From contig NW_020825354.1 in the NCBI RefSeq assembly GCF_003286085.1, forward strand, positions 930,001 through 994,000: 64,000 bases of DNA, written 5' to 3'. Below, one piece after another: positions 44,981 to 58,560 of the stretch. Under the pieces are notes generated by a model. That model did not search any database. It saw only the letters and a program-made list of their open reading frames with translations, and was not told the origin of the DNA. Source of the DNA: Drosophila persimilis (lineage: Eukaryota; Arthropoda; Insecta; Diptera; Drosophilidae). The translations under genes and the position numbers were made by a program. The stretch's first letter is position 1; each line of letters starts with the position of its first letter.

Positions 44981-47900
44981 AGAGCAGCAGCAGAAGCAGC
45001 GAAAAGAGAGTCGCAAAGTTCATCGGTGTTCGAATCGATTCGAACAGTGTCCGAGAGGCTAATTAGAAGAGCTTTCAAATCGAATCAAACCAAAAAGGTT
45101 TACGAGTTCAAAGCAATTGATTGGCCTCACATGTAATTCGATTTGTTTCAAACCATAATTTTCATTGCTCTAGAACTGTTTGGTGGAGCTTTTTGAAGGG
45201 TTAAGGGTATTCCAGCACATTCATATTCATAGTTATATTTACACGCCGGTGGTTGACTCATTTGCCTTCTAGGTCTAGGGACCTTTGGGGGACATTCGCC
45301 ACACATTCACTAGTCCCTGAGACTCTGGGTCTGGGTCTCTCGAGGCAGATTTCATTTTGCTTTTCGCCGCGGAATGGAGCGAGAGGGAGAGGATGAGAGG
45401 AACCGCGACCTGTCACAACTCGAGTGAGTCTTCAGGTGCAAATGCAGAGGCAGATAGAGAGGCCTTTGTTTGCCCCCTTTTCTGATGGCTGATTGTTAGA
45501 CAAATGTTTGGCTGGCTCTGGCCTGCCATGGCTTACTTTCACAGACTCACTTCGTCTGAATCGCTGAATGATTGAATGAATGTATGCGCTTTGCATATGA
45601 ATGGAAAGACAAACAGCTAGGGAGTGAGAGAGACGGAGAGAGGGTGGAAGATGCGCTGCGCTGGGCGAGCTTTTGCCGAGCTTTTGGAGGAAGTTGGCGG
45701 AAATTCTTGATCTTCGTGCTCTCCGTGCTCTCTGTGCTCTCCGCTCTCTTCAGATGAAAAGTTTAAAGTTGAACAATTTGTTGCACACATTTACTTTTGC
45801 TTTCTTTTTTTTTCTTTCGGCCTTTGAAAACACACACGAAAGTGAAAACTTCCCGCATCTCCATTCTCGGCCGTTCGAAATTCGAATTTGAATTTGAATT
45901 TGAATTGCCAATTGACGACGAGATGGATGGATGGCGACGAGAGACGAAAACGAAGCCACCGATCGCTGCCCCTAACCGTTAGATCGAATACTAGCGGTTT
46001 GTTCTGCTTTTGATGGGCAGCAGGCGGCCCGGCAGGCAGGCAAAAAAACAATAGAAATCCATAATGAAATAAAACAAAGCGAAAAGTAAAAGTATTCGAA
46101 CAGTGGCCCCCAACCAATGGACTCTCCGACAAGCATCCGCAAGCAATCTTGACTCACTTCCTCACTGAATCTCTAGGGGGAGATCATCTTTGTAGATTAT
46201 GGTACTCAGATCTGAGATTCTGCTAATCTGAGCCAAAGAAAGTCCCCGATTTGACACTTGGAAAAGATGCTAGAACATTCCTCCCAAACATACTTTTTTT
46301 CCTTAAGAAATGTTTGAGTTGAGTTGAGTAATTTAATGTATGTACATATGTGCAGGATGTACAGTGCATAAAACACTTCTGAGGGAATACAATTTTTAAG
46401 GTGTCGCGCGTCATGCGGCAGCGCCCCTCGGTCGGTTGGGCGGAAGGGATGCGCGCGTAACAGCCTTCTGATGGTGTCACACGGGCCACTTGATGGTAGA
46501 GCAATGGCATCGCCACTTGAAAGATACAGTCATTGATTATAAACATCCAAATAAGAATCCATTGATACCATAACATATTCCATTGAACAAACCTACGACA
46601 GGGACCCTCTCTATTTGTCACCTCTCTCTGAGTCTTTCTACCCATGAAAATTCTAGCAGTACAGTAAAATATCGGCTGAGGGAGAACATACAGAGACTTT
46701 GGCCCTATTCCTAGGGTAAACCAATGGAAACTCTATGGAGCTGTTGCAATTCTTCTCCCTCCCTGGTTCTCTCCTACCTAACCCCATTCGCTTTGCAGAA
46801 TTGCCTAAAAATTCATAATTAAAAAGCAGCAACAGTTTCGTTTTCTACTTTTATTTTATTGCTCCACTATTAATGGTATTATTGTTGGGTTGCGGTTTTG
46901 GGTTGGGGTTGGGGTTGGGTCTTGGGGCTGGGGCTGGGGCTTTGGCTGTTTTACGATCATTTCCCATCCGCCGAATGGGGCACCGGCCCCGTTACCCACC
47001 AAATACGACGTACACTATTTTCCAACTCACCTGCATGAAGAAATTATTCCTCATTTTATGGTTTTACCCCTCAAAATCACTGAAGCATTTGTTTGAGGTG
47101 ATTTCGGGTGTTTTGGTTTGTTTGTTTTCGGTTTTTGAATACTATTTAACCAACTTATCCGGCAGATACTTTGCTCCAAAAGTTGCACATACATTTAGCG
47201 TTAGATGGAGTTCTTGACGTGAAAGCTGAGAGGGAAAACTTCACACTTTTCCCATTACAAAATATTTATTCTGGCTCCGGACAGATAAGAAAATATTCTG
47301 TTTTATTTTTAGGAAAATATCAGAGGTATGATTTATATATATTTCCCTAAGAATTCTTAAAAAAATAAATTAAACAAACAAGAAATCAAACAACAATTGC
47401 TGTCATTTTTTTGTCAGTTTTCTAATTGTTTATTGCTTATTTTTTTGGATCCATTTTGCATGTTTAAAGTCTTTTTTAAGTTACCAAACATATATTTTAA
47501 GGATTTATTTAGTCCATTAATATTAATATTATTTATAATAATTAAAAAAATAGTGTATATTTGTCTCTTCCCATGAAAAAAGTCTTATAAAGGTACCAGC
47601 TTTTTATATAAATATTTGATCGCGCTCCAGTACTTATTAGCATTTCGCCGTTTAGCTGATATTCAATTTTAAATTCTAAGTTTTAGTGGTTCTTTGTTAA
47701 ATTATTTAAACATCTAGCATTTGCCTAGATAATAACCACAGTTCAAGGGAACTTGGGTTTTGTAAGTACTTAGTGTCGTTTAAATGCCATCTTTATGCCT
47801 TAATAAAATTATATATAATGATACATTTCGAAGTAATTTCCATGGCGTATATCCCATTGGGTTGCATCAAGCGGAATAATGTTTTTGTTATTCTTTATTA

Positions 47901-50900
47901 AGTTTTTCAATTTAGACATGCAGAGTACTTTGTACCTGGCTCGACCATCGCTGGGGCCTCCCATCCATCAATTATGTATCTTAAAAGCATGCATAGTAGT
48001 ACTACCCAACACAGATACAAGTTCTCGAAGGTTCTTGACGTTGATCAACTCAAGCGTGGCAGCGATTTTCTGGGCGATGGAAGGAACTGGAGGCATCTGT
48101 GGAGGGCTCGAGTCGCTGGGGGATGGATGGAGAGGGGTACTCGTAATTGCAGTTGGGCGGCTAGTTGGGGTGTTCCCATTGACTGAGTCGGATCTTCTTC
48201 GGACTCGTGATTGGGCCAGCCCACTATGGGCAAAAGTTCAATATGATTTCACAATATTACGGGTGGTAGAAGTAGCAAAAAAAGGCAGTTTTTGCCCACA
48301 GTGCACCCTTGGGTTCCTGTTGGCACCCCTGCCACTGGTTCGAGCGTGAGTCACGGCAGAGTCATGTGCAAAAGGCGTGAAGAGTGTCATGATTTCTGGT
48401 TGAATGGTGTTCCGACGGCCTTTGACACCCACTGCCTCTCTCTCCCCCGGAGCTGGGTTTTGGGATTTTGGGATTTCGGGTCTGGAAGCATTCTCAACCT
48501 TCGCTTTCGGCTGCAGCTCCATTTTGCATAATCGCGCTGGCTTGTCCAGCTCTGTCCAATCTCTGCTTTGGCAATGTGACCCACAAAGGCCAATGAAAAT
48601 GAAAATGAAAACGTCAGAGATTAAGGCCCATTAAGTGGGCTCCAAGTAACCCTTGGGGGCGCTGCAATGGGGCTAGTGTCCAACACAACAACTCAACAAC
48701 ACAACGTGCAGATGCCGCTTAGAAAGGTTGTCATTGAGGGCTCGCCTGGGCCATAAAGCATCCAGCACTCATAATGCAAATATAACAGAGCACGTTATAA
48801 TAGATCTCTGCCTTGGCTGTTTTGACTGCGCCTCCATCCGCATTTCACGTACGAGTATTCATTCCATTCAAATTCAAATTTGAAATTTGAAATGAATTCG
48901 CTTGGGTTGGCTTGGCTTGGCTTGGCCTGGCTGCTCATCTGCCGAAGGTTGACAAATGTCGCTTGCAGAAATCGCATTCACATGCCAGACACTGTCCATC
49001 AAAACCATCTGACATACATTCAGAGCAATATCAATAATATTGTATATAGATATTCGATTAATATATAGATATTGTACAGCTCTTGGCACACTTTGCCCGC
49101 GGGCTCTACTGGGGAGGGATTGCGCAAGGCACTATCAGGTGTGATGTCTCCATTGAGATGGATATTTGCATGCAGATTACAATGCACCATGAGGGGACAG
49201 AACCGTTAACTGGCTCCCAACAGAAGCTGTAGAGAGTTGGCAAAAATATCTCATTAAATCCCTTTTCAAACTAGCTAAATACACCCAAAGATTGATTCAA
49301 TCTATCTTTACCTAGCCCCATCAACTGCCTTTAGTCAGCTATTCGACTAACGATATTTTCCATATAACTCGATGGATTGATGTAGACAAGAGCTCCGCCC
49401 ACCTAAACCCACTTAAATAAATATTAAAAAATAGACTTACAATCGAAAATCTGTACCATTCCAAGTGGATAATATTTTATTCCGCACAAAATATCCAGTT
49501 TTATCCTAAGAGACCTAAACATACCGGTAGGATCTCTCTTGATTTTGACTGCCATATATTTTCATCCAAAAACAGACAAGATAATTATCTTCTATGAGAA
49601 GATTCCCTGCTATACTATGATGCATAAATCCACAGTTTCTTATAAATAGTATTCCATATACGAGATACATTTCAGACACATGCAATTGTAGCTGCCTCAA
49701 CCGATCTAAGAGACCCTTTATATGGCAGCTAGTGAATGCAAAACCCAGATCTTCCTTAAGAATTCTATCCGAATTTATTGGAATTTTTTCACTTCAGTCT
49801 TTCTTTGGATTTGAAATGCATTCAAGTGCACATTTGAACAGATTTGTATGTATTTATGTATTCAATATATGAGTGTTTTTGGCAGTGGCGGAAATATTTC
49901 CAGCAGGACCCAGGATCCCAGTGCAAGCCACCATCTAAGCTCGAGGAAAGACCCCACACTGTGTAGTGGAGGATGCTCTCCAGATACTTGTATGTACATC
50001 TGTTTAGTGCGATCATCTGTACATTTATCTGTATTGTTGTGGCCGTCATTGTTGGCCAATTGGCTTGGACAACGGCGGCTGTCAATTAGCCGAGAACAGA
50101 ACTCAACTCGCAGTTGAAATTGCTGAATGCCCCTGCAACAGCAGCAACAATATAACGACTATTCGAGTACATTATTAACAACAAATTTTTGATCGGCCCC
50201 GATGGTGGGGGGGTGGGGTGTATTCTGGTTGTTGTTGTTGTTGTTGGTGTTGGCGCGTGCGCAGCCAAGTGAAACATTTGGAAGCGATGACTGCCCCTCT
50301 AGCAGCAGCGGCAGCGGCAGCGGCAGTGGCAGCAACAGGAGGCAGAGTTGACATGGCAGTGAGCGTGAAAAATAAATAAATACGACTGTAATATTGTACA
50401 ATGAAATGGGGGGTTGCGTTGCTCATTCAGAGAGCTCTTCAGCTCTCGACTGACTCTTCAATGTTGAGCAAACACCGCCACAGCCACAGCCGCCGCCACC
50501 AACAATAACAATAACAATAATACCACGTACAACATACAAAAATAAAAACAAAAACACAAACAAAAAAAACTCTTAATCATACACTGGCGCTGGCAGCGAC
50601 GCCAGCTGCGCAGTTGGCGGAACTTTTGCATAGGATTTTGTGTGTTTTGTTTCAGATTCAGATTCAGACTCGTAGTCGGAGTCGGAGTCGGAGTTTTATT
50701 TTTGGCCAAACAACATTTGCGTCGACGTCGTCACGGAAGGCAGACGCGACAAACGCGACAACGCGACATCGAACGGAAACCGGAAAACGAAAGAAAAAAG
50801 AAAAACCATAGTAAAAAACAAATTAAAAGCCATCAGCGGATTGCGACAAAACAAGAGAAAGAGCAGAGAACGCTAACGAGAACGCCAAGCGGGAATCGGG

Positions 50901-50930
50901 AACTGGGAGAACTGGGAACGGGACGGGACC

Positions 50931-51832
50931 ATGCCCAGTAGTTCGCCGGTGATCGTGTGGAACGGTGCTCAGTACACGGCCAGCAGCAAAGAGCTCGAGC
51001 AGCTGCGTCGCGACTACGGCCTGGATGCACGCATGCTGGAGGCGACTCTCGTGCCGCGCTACAAACGCCACAAGCCGGAGGCCAGTGCCCGCAACGAGCA
51101 CGTTAAGCTACAGCCAGGAGCAGGCAAGCCCAGCCCCAGCCCCAGCTCCAGCTCCGACTGGATCCTGCGCCAGGACAAGGACAAGACCGTCAGCCAGGTC
51201 AACTTCCATCCCTGGCCGGGCACCCACTTCGATCTGGTGCCGTGGCGACGCACCCGCTCCGCCTTGGACCTCACCTCGGTGGCGGACTACAACCAGAGCC
51301 ACAGCCATAGCCACAGCCACAGCCTGGTGGTGGATGCCAAGTCGCTGCGCGGCCTAGAGAAGCTCGAGTTGCGGCAGCAACGGCGCCGCCTGCAGCGGGC
51401 CCAATCCACGCAGCAAGGCCTGCGGCGCCTCGTCCGGGTCCGCCTCATCTTCTCCATCGAGCTGCGCCACAAGCGGATGGAGGTGCTGCGCAAGAGCTCG
51501 CTGCCCGTGCGGGTGTTCGAGCAGCGGTTCGCTCTCAGTGAGAACGAGAGCGCCGCCTACGAGCGGGTGCTCCTGGACGCCAATGCTGGTGTCGACCAGC
51601 ATGTGGGGTACTTCAGCAGACGGCAGCAGCAGCAGGGACCACAGGAGGAGCAGCTGGTGGTCGATTTTGCCAGTGAAACGGAGGCCGATACGGAGGCCGA
51701 AAAACCAGAGCCAGAGGAGGCCCTGTATGCCACGATCGCCAGTCCAGGGACCAAGAGAGCAGCTTCCGCTGCCACTCCTTCGGCGGGTCAGGTGCCATGC
51801 GTCAAGTGTCGCGACATTGCCATCAAATTAAG
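50931..51832 (+). CDS. f: forked: alternative first coding exon B (300 codons + 2 nt)
   Basis: The ATG at 50931 lies in a favourable context (GGGACCATGC) after an A-rich leader with no obvious acceptor nearby, so this exon probably carries its own promoter. The protein begins MPSSSPVIVWNGAQYTASS and has a basic/aromatic middle (HPWPGTHFDLVPWRRTRSA), His/Ser repeats (about residues 122-133) and a long Arg/Leu-rich helical region (about 140-190). An acidic linker and VPCVKCRDIAIKLR finish the exon. The donor is TTAAG|GTAAAC with phase 2, identical to exon A, so both feed exon 54826-55191. Codon use and the clean 300-codon frame mark it as coding. The domain was not recognised. It is assigned to forked by splice phase and position only. 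Confidence 0.75.
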
Positions 51833-54825
51833 GTAAACCTCGGACGCAGTGAAATCTCCTCCAATCTTCTGTTCAGACAGAAATTCGAACGGTAAACGAG
51901 AACAGAAAACAAGAAAGAAAAAAACACTTTTAAAATAACTCTACTCCAAAACTTAATTGATCTGCAGTACAGTGAAGTGTGACTAAGGAATACCGAGCCA
52001 AATCAGCTCAAAGTTTGTTCATTTTTTCCCGAGTGATTCAAGTGCTTCGCACTATTAAGTGTTCATTTGTTGCTTATGCTCGGAAGAGCAGCATCTCTCT
52101 AGTGATTGTTCCCATATAAATCTTCTGGCTTACAAATGGAAGGTGCAAATTTCCCATGCTGCCATAACTTCCAATGCTCTTCCATAATGGCAGAGTGGGT
52201 ATTCAAAAATTGATTATCATCTTCCGTTCTCAGTTATTACCTCTTCCCTTGGACATCTTCCCAATGATTTCTTCTTATACTAGATATAACGTTAATGAGT
52301 GGAGAAATGATGGACACATATTGGTCTGCTAAAAATGATTTTGCTGAGTATTTTCTGCCAGCCACAGGCAATAAAATAGTCCTTGATGTAGAACTGCTCC
52401 ACTGTGAAGCATATACTCCCCGTGGCACTCTGATATCTGCCTTCCATTTGCCATGAATGTGCTAAATGTCATACAAATCACGAGGAGATCAGAGGAGAGA
52501 AGTCTTTTCCAAAGTGAAGCCTGCTCTGACCCTCTGTCCGGCTGCGTGCATCAAATGTTGACCCCTTAGCACTATCGTCTTATCTGTGGGACTCGTAACA
52601 GATCTTGATGTTCCCTAACCCTGTTCGCCAGTTTGGTTGACCAACTGGCCCCCAATGCTCTTGCCAAATAGTTTATTTCACTTTTTCCTCACTTTTCTGT
52701 GCGGCGTTTATGGCCGGTGTTTGTTGGCTTTGCCGGCGGCTTGTGGCACCTGCCGCCCTGCTTCGTTGACACCTGCTACCGGCCCGTTTCCATTTTGCTA
52801 CCGTTGATGCAATAAACTGGAAGAAAGTGTCGTCTTCTCGGCTTTCTGTTTCTTTATCATTCGCCAAACTGGGAAAGCAAACACAAACACACACAGAGCA
52901 AGCAGACCAAAAGCAACAACGGAAAAGCATTTTTCCCATTTTCCTCAAACAGCGAAAGGTATATCCGAATATAGGAGCAGTGTGTCACTGCGTGAATATA
53001 AATACAATATATTATTATTAAATAGAAGGCACAATTATGAAAGCAAGGGGTATCTTGTGCCTCGAGCCCCTATCCAGCTTCGCTGCTAACAATTAATTTT
53101 CGGTCGTGTGTGTTTAGTTTTTCTCGTTGAGCAGGTGCAGGGGCAGGGGCAGGCAGCTTTGTTGGTTTTATCATTACGAGAGTATCATTATGATTGGGGC
53201 TCCGCAGCGGAAACGGCAGGGGACGACGACGAGGAGGAGACAAACGATCAAGTGAGTCAGCAATGCCATAAATACGACTGGAGCGAGCGGAGGCAGTAGA
53301 CTTGACCCGGTTTAGTGATTTGGAAAAGGGCACCCGCTGAAGTCAGCCAATGCAGTCGAAGGAGCCCCCAGACAGAGATGCCATCAACGTTAATTGCCAG
53401 TGCTTCCTTAAATAATTAAGAGGAGCATCTAATCATTTTGTTTTGCCGAATGTAAGCCGCTGTTTCGGTGTAAATAATTGGACTGTTTCTGTCTTTTTGC
53501 ATTGTTTAAATAATGCAAATGTAACATAGCTTAGGTGCTTCGTTGGATAGCAACCAATTATTCAATAACTTTAACGATTTGTCCCATCTTACATGCTCCC
53601 CACCTTCATTATACCGATATGACGTACATTTTCCTGTTTTATTGCCCTGAAAATGTACTCTTCAGGGCTCAAATCAATGGGAATTGTTGCCCATAAGTTC
53701 CACATTTAAGCTTTTCAATTGTTCATCACTAGACCTCGGATTTTGCATATTTGATTCATCAGCATAGTCGTGGGCTCATTATTAATTTTTGTTCAATTGA
53801 TTTCCTTTGACTATATTTGAAAAGCACTTGGCTGGGGGATCGGAGGATCGGAGGTGCTGCGAGTACGAGTCATCAGAATTTTTCTATCTTAATCCTTTAA
53901 AAATATGCAAATATGCAAAATCCGAGGTCTATTCATCACATATAAAAGATAAGAGAGATCATCATCTGGTTTATTAATGGCTGATAGTGCCATGTTGCCC
54001 CGCAAGTTCGTGTCCCAAGTCTTTTGTTTTCCCGCAGCAAAGTCGGCTGCAATTTATTTTCAAGCGCATGCGCAAAAGTAGGCAACATTTTTTGAAAGCT
54101 TTAATGCACTTCCGTTTGAATCACTTTAGTTTCCTTAGCGATTGTAGATATGTATATGGCGGGTCTTGTCTTACTGCTTTCCCTAATCTGAGCAGCCATT
54201 AGGAACTTTCTGCGCAATACGATGGTCTCTGGGCGATACAACTGCTCTCTCAGCATCTCAGAGCCCCAGCTCTAAGACATCCATTGAAGAACAGCAGTAA
54301 ATTGTACAAAAATATCACACATAATATAAGATTAAGCAACTCCTCAGTAAAAGAAATGTAAACTATCAAAAGAGATTCAAGGATATAAGCCAAAGTGGGC
54401 CAGAAGAAAGTCACAATTAGATTTCGGAGTTGGGTTACAAAATGGCAAAACTCTGCGAATCGGGGTGGACTTTGTGTATACAATTTCTGGTATTAACATA
54501 TGCACTTTTATATGTAAAACCTTTCTTTTTTTTGTATTTTTTTTATCAGCCAAAGTATCTGCGAGTAAAATCTTTAACTAAGATTAAGTACATATGTTGA
54601 TGAGATGTGTAACAGCCTTAATTCTGGCTGCTACTAATCTGGCGTTGCTTGGATCAGCATCTATGGCCGATTCGATATAGCCATTCTAAAAGACTTTATT
54701 ATTTAAAGCACAAATATAATTTCCTGAAATGAATAAATTGATGGAACTCTCCTTAAAAAAAGTTAAAAAAAAAAACCTTTAATATTTATATTACTATAAT
54801 TCAATTGTTTTTCTCATTTACCCAG
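51833..54825. other. Forked intron between exon B and the common exon
   Basis: No coding exon seen. It holds TTTAAAAATATGCAAATATGCAAAATCC words near 53895-53925 and AT-rich DNA before the acceptor TTTACCCAG ending at 54825. Confidence 0.6.
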
Positions 54826-55191
54826 AACCATAAACGACTATGCTCTAAGCTCGAATCTGCACTTGAAGCACAACCGCATCAACAACAACAACAACAACGT
54901 TAAAAGCCAGAAGTTGAACAATCTGCACAGCAACAACAAGGTCATCGGCAACGGCAACAACAGCAACAGCAACCTGAACAGAATGCACGCTCACCAGCTG
55001 GATTCGTACCTGGGCGGAGGACCAGGACCCCTCCAGATGATGAACATGAGCAACATCAGCCAACTGCACCATCCGGGGAATGTTTCGGCGAACGAAAGGC
55101 CCAACGGAGGGGCGCTGGCCCTGCACTATGCCGCCGCGCGCGGCTGCCTCGATTGTGTGCAACTGCTGGTGGCAGCATCTGTGGATATTTG
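54826..55191 (+). CDS. f: forked: common exon, Asn-rich linker and start of ankyrin repeats
   Basis: The acceptor TTTACCCAG and donor TTTG|GTAAGTC bound a 366-nt exon, phase 2 in and phase 2 out. It completes an Arg codon from exon A or B (AG|A). The peptide starts TINDYALSSNLHLKHN, runs through poly-Asn and Met/Gln-rich linker, and ends with an ankyrin repeat: GALALHYAAARGCLDCVQLL (L-H-Y-A-A-x-x-G-x-x-x-C-V-x-L-L). Ankyrin repeats of this type with Cys-Leu-Asp-Cys are characteristic of espin/Forked proteins, which cross-link actin filaments in bristles and microvilli. Confidence 0.85.
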
Positions 55192-57600
55192 GTAAGTCAA
55201 ATCGCAGCCAAAAGTTGCCAAATGTGGTATGAAGTGAAAGCTCTGCTGTCGTTCTTTATGTGTTTTATCCAGCATCAAATATCCAATATCCGATGCTAAA
55301 TGGTGGGGGAGCTCGACGATCGATTGTCGTAGTCCCCCCATTTGAATTTTATTATTTCCTTGTTTTGTCCAAGCTCCCATTCGATGGAGTTTTCTTTCGA
55401 TTAAGCAATTACTTCCACTCCACTTATATTGTATACTGGAAAGGAAACTCTGCGCTGGATAAATATAGTGGGCTCTTAAGAATGGGTCACTGTGTTCTTC
55501 GATTACTGTTTTCCAATGATGCCGGGCGTTTTCTAGAATATAATTTCAACCGTTTTCTATATTTAATGCTCAATAGAGAGAGCAACGATCTGATTATCAT
55601 AAGGAAAACCCCTTCAGAGTTTAGTTTCCCGAATGATTTTGAGCGGAGCAATGATTGTCTTGGCCCCATCGAACATTTTGAGATCTCCAAACAGTCAATT
55701 AAATGCGCTAATTGAAGCTTATTAGCTCATCCAACAATGAAGAAAGAATGATGTGGAGCTGGGGAGGGCGTGCCAGAAGGTGCTCTGCGATCCAGCAAGT
55801 GGGCCAACGATCCCCGCCCGGCTACTCGATTCACCCCGAATTCCTATCGCCCCGAAGAGCACGCGTCCAAAGAAGATTCATTTAATTGTTCCAGCTCCGA
55901 ATGGGAGCCACATGGCCACATGACTGAGGCAAGGCAAGCCAGCGAAGCGAGTTGCAGCTTCCAGCCGGCTTTGAAGCCATGTTTGGTTCTATCTTGTGCT
56001 ATTTTCAATTGGAGTCAAACTGGATGACGGCAGGCGAGCGGTGAGCGGTGAGCAGGTGAGCCGGTGGAGCTGTGGCGGCACCGCCACTGTGCACCACAAA
56101 AGCACCGTTGCAACAAGTTTCTTTCATTCGAATCGAAGTGGAGCAACCTCGGACCAGTCAAGGAATCAGAATCAATGCCAAAGCCTGATCTCCACTCCAC
56201 TCCACTCCACTCCATTCCCATTCTGTTCTCTCCAATTGCCATCTCCCCTCTCTCCTGGCACCCTGGATCTGGTCCGATCTGGTCAGATGCTAGCTGAAAT
56301 TCATATTTATATCGCGCCGAGCCAGATCAATTGACATGACAGCTGACACAGCGACACAGAAAGCAACAAAAGCTGGCTGCGATGCCGGCTGTTCGATCAG
56401 TTCTGGCCAGCGGATAGATTTCACTGGTTCTAACCGATTACTGGCTCTCTTCGGAGAATGTATTCCTTGCCAGCACGAAACCTATTCGCTTTACAGACAA
56501 TAACTTTCGAAGCAACCCCCGCCTTAAGCTATTCGATAATTTTGTATGCAAAGACGATGCGGAACGCTGGAGATGCTATTGAATCCTTTCCCCAGGGATT
56601 GCAGCTAAAGAACGAGGCCTGCTCGATGAGTTCTAGCTTGGGATGCATAGAACTAGACAGTGGTTCGGATTTGGCGAGTCATTATCCAGATTTTTGTAAT
56701 AATTTTTGTATATATTTTTAATAATATGTTTTAATGGTAATCTAGTATATATCATGGTACCCTAATTATTATATATGTATAAGTTATATGCTGTGTTTTT
56801 GGCTGGATATGCATAGATTATACCTACAAAAAATATCACTATTTCCTGTCCGTAGTATAGATTGTATGTGGTGTGTGGATATTTTGATGCAGCTCTGATG
56901 GATAGAGAAGAACGAAGACTGATCTGATCTGATCCGCTTGTCTATTCAGCCGGATAACTCTTACGCCAGCCTTCGGCGTAGACCATTTGATAATATTGCG
57001 TGGAGAGGCAGCGGCTCGAGGCAGCGCTTCTTGGGGCAGAAAGCTGGTTTGCCCCGCTCGGCGAGTCGGCTGCTGGTGGCTGATGGCTGTCCCAGCTGAG
57101 CTTGGGTTGAGCTGGTTGGGGCAGCGTTGGAAGCGGCAGTGGCGGTGGCAGTGGCACTGCCAGCGTTGGCCACTCGATGTTGGCGCTGGCTATTCGCGTT
57201 TGGCCAGTCGAAGCGAACGGTGCTTTCATTTCATTTCGTTCCGTTCCGTCTTGACTCTGCTCTGCTGCACTGGTGGTGCTGTTACCGTTTACCCACATCG
57301 CATCGCACCGTTACAAGCAGCAGCAGCAGCAGCAGCGGCAGTGTCTGTGGCAGTGGCAGTGGCAGCAACATGCGGCCAAAGAATGAATTTGAATTTTGAT
57401 TCCAAATGTGGGATCTGGCACGGTTTCGTCTCGCTTCTTCGGACTCTGATGCTCTATGCAGCAGCTCGGGCCTGAAAGCTGCGGCCACGCCTCCGCCTCC
57501 GCCTCCGCCTGCCAGTCGCCTCCTGCCCAGCAGCCCCTGCCAGTGCCACCTCAGAGAGCTTGCAACGCGTTGGTCAGCCAGAAGAAGCCGACAAAATTTC
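55192..57600. other. Forked intron
   Basis: No certain coding exon. A CACTC/CTCCA array sits at about 56190-56216. A GGCAGTGGCGGTGGCAGTGG-type patch is near 57134-57155 and a CAG run near 57316-57340; they precede the candidate first exon. Confidence 0.5.
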
Positions 57601-57658
57601 GCGCTTCAAAGTATTTCGAATGCAGTTAACGAATCGGAACGCGAATTAATTAACAGTT

Positions 57659-57819
57659 TCAGTGTACCAAAGAACTGCAAGATACAACAGAAACACCAGC
57701 AACAACAGCAACAACAGCAACATCGGCAACATCGGCAACAACACTCATCAAACAGTAGCAACAAGATTGAGCTCAATGCTGAAGCCAGCTCGAGATCCAG
57801 TAACCGCAACCATGAAAAG
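57659..57819 (+). CDS. f: forked: candidate short first exon with initiator ATGAAAAG
   Basis: A CAACAG/CAACAT-rich leader of the kind found in fly 5' UTRs ends in CAACCATGAAAAG followed by GTAGCC. The coding part is 57812-57819, eight nucleotides, phase 2. Joined to the ankyrin exon at 62837 (which begins with C and needs phase 2) it gives [11 protein letters not shown], in frame. An initiator match TCAGTG is at 57659-57664. The isoform would skip the 54826 exon and begin with the second ankyrin repeat. The Kozak context, donor and phase agree, but the donor is not optimal and there is no transcript evidence. The entry spans the putative leader plus the coding part. Confidence 0.5.
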
Positions 57820-58499
57820 GTAGCCTCGGCCGCATCTTCCAGCCATTCAGTTTCAAATAATCAATTGGCCAGGCAGCGAGGAGGATGCCTCGAAAGACTG
57901 CCCCAAGAACAAGCCGAATCGGATAGGACACCCTACCAATCCGTATCTCAATAAAACTGTGATCGTTTTTTGTTTCGTTTTGAGCGGCTTGGTGGTGTGT
58001 GAGTGTGTGTGTGTGTTATACAAGTTATACAAAATTCCAACAACGAAAATATACTGTGAGTGCTCTGTGCTTGTGGAACCTGGAAGGAAAACTAAACCTA
58101 ATCTAATACAAAATAATCCATATTGAGACTGCAACTGCCAGTCACCTAAATGGACAGCAAACTGTGCTAATGGACTCTGTAATGGCGTATCGATAATGCT
58201 GGAAACCTGTAAATACGATAAAGATCTGCATCGGCCAGGCTCTGATAGGGCTTCAGTATAAAAAGAGATCGAAAGATGAGTGATATATTGATTAATAGAG
58301 GGAAATAGTCATAGATTACATGGGGTATACCCGTGGAATAGATAGAATAGATAGAAAGAATCATAAGATGGATCAGCAATGGGACATGGTTTTCTAGAAA
58401 GATTACCCACAACTAGCCATGTTTAAACTAGTTCTACTGCCTTACTCGATTGAATTTAGGTATCGAAAGATACTAGATATACCCTTATAGACAAAGAAA

Positions 58500-58560
58500 A
58501 AGATAGATATAGAGTTAGATAGATAGTTAGATAGATAGTTAGATAGATAGAGTTAGATAT
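58500..58560. repeat. AGATAGATAGTT repeat
   Basis: TAGATAGATAGT units in tandem, with AGATAG variants at both ends. Confidence 0.85.

Larger units (their letters stand above)
40641..50420. other. Large intron of forked (non-coding as far as seen)
   Basis: About 10 kb without a certain coding exon. It holds CACACGAGCA and CTG arrays at 41775-41860, GTTT tetramers at 42231-42256, a TATA-like box at 42128-42134 with a micro-exon candidate at 42413-42422, CT repeats at 44808-44828, CCG triplets at 44951-44980 and GAATTT repeats at 45885-45907. A more GC-rich patch is at about 46400-46480. Confidence 0.5.

Noticed and set aside
46223..46645. 140-codon minus-strand ORF with a GC-rich segment
   Set aside because: No family resemblance, no splice or promoter context; could be an old repeat but I cannot name one.
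54863..55162. Minus-strand Val-rich ORF over the forked common exon
   Set aside because: Reverse complement of AAC/CAG repeats; the plus frame has an ankyrin repeat and matched splice sites.
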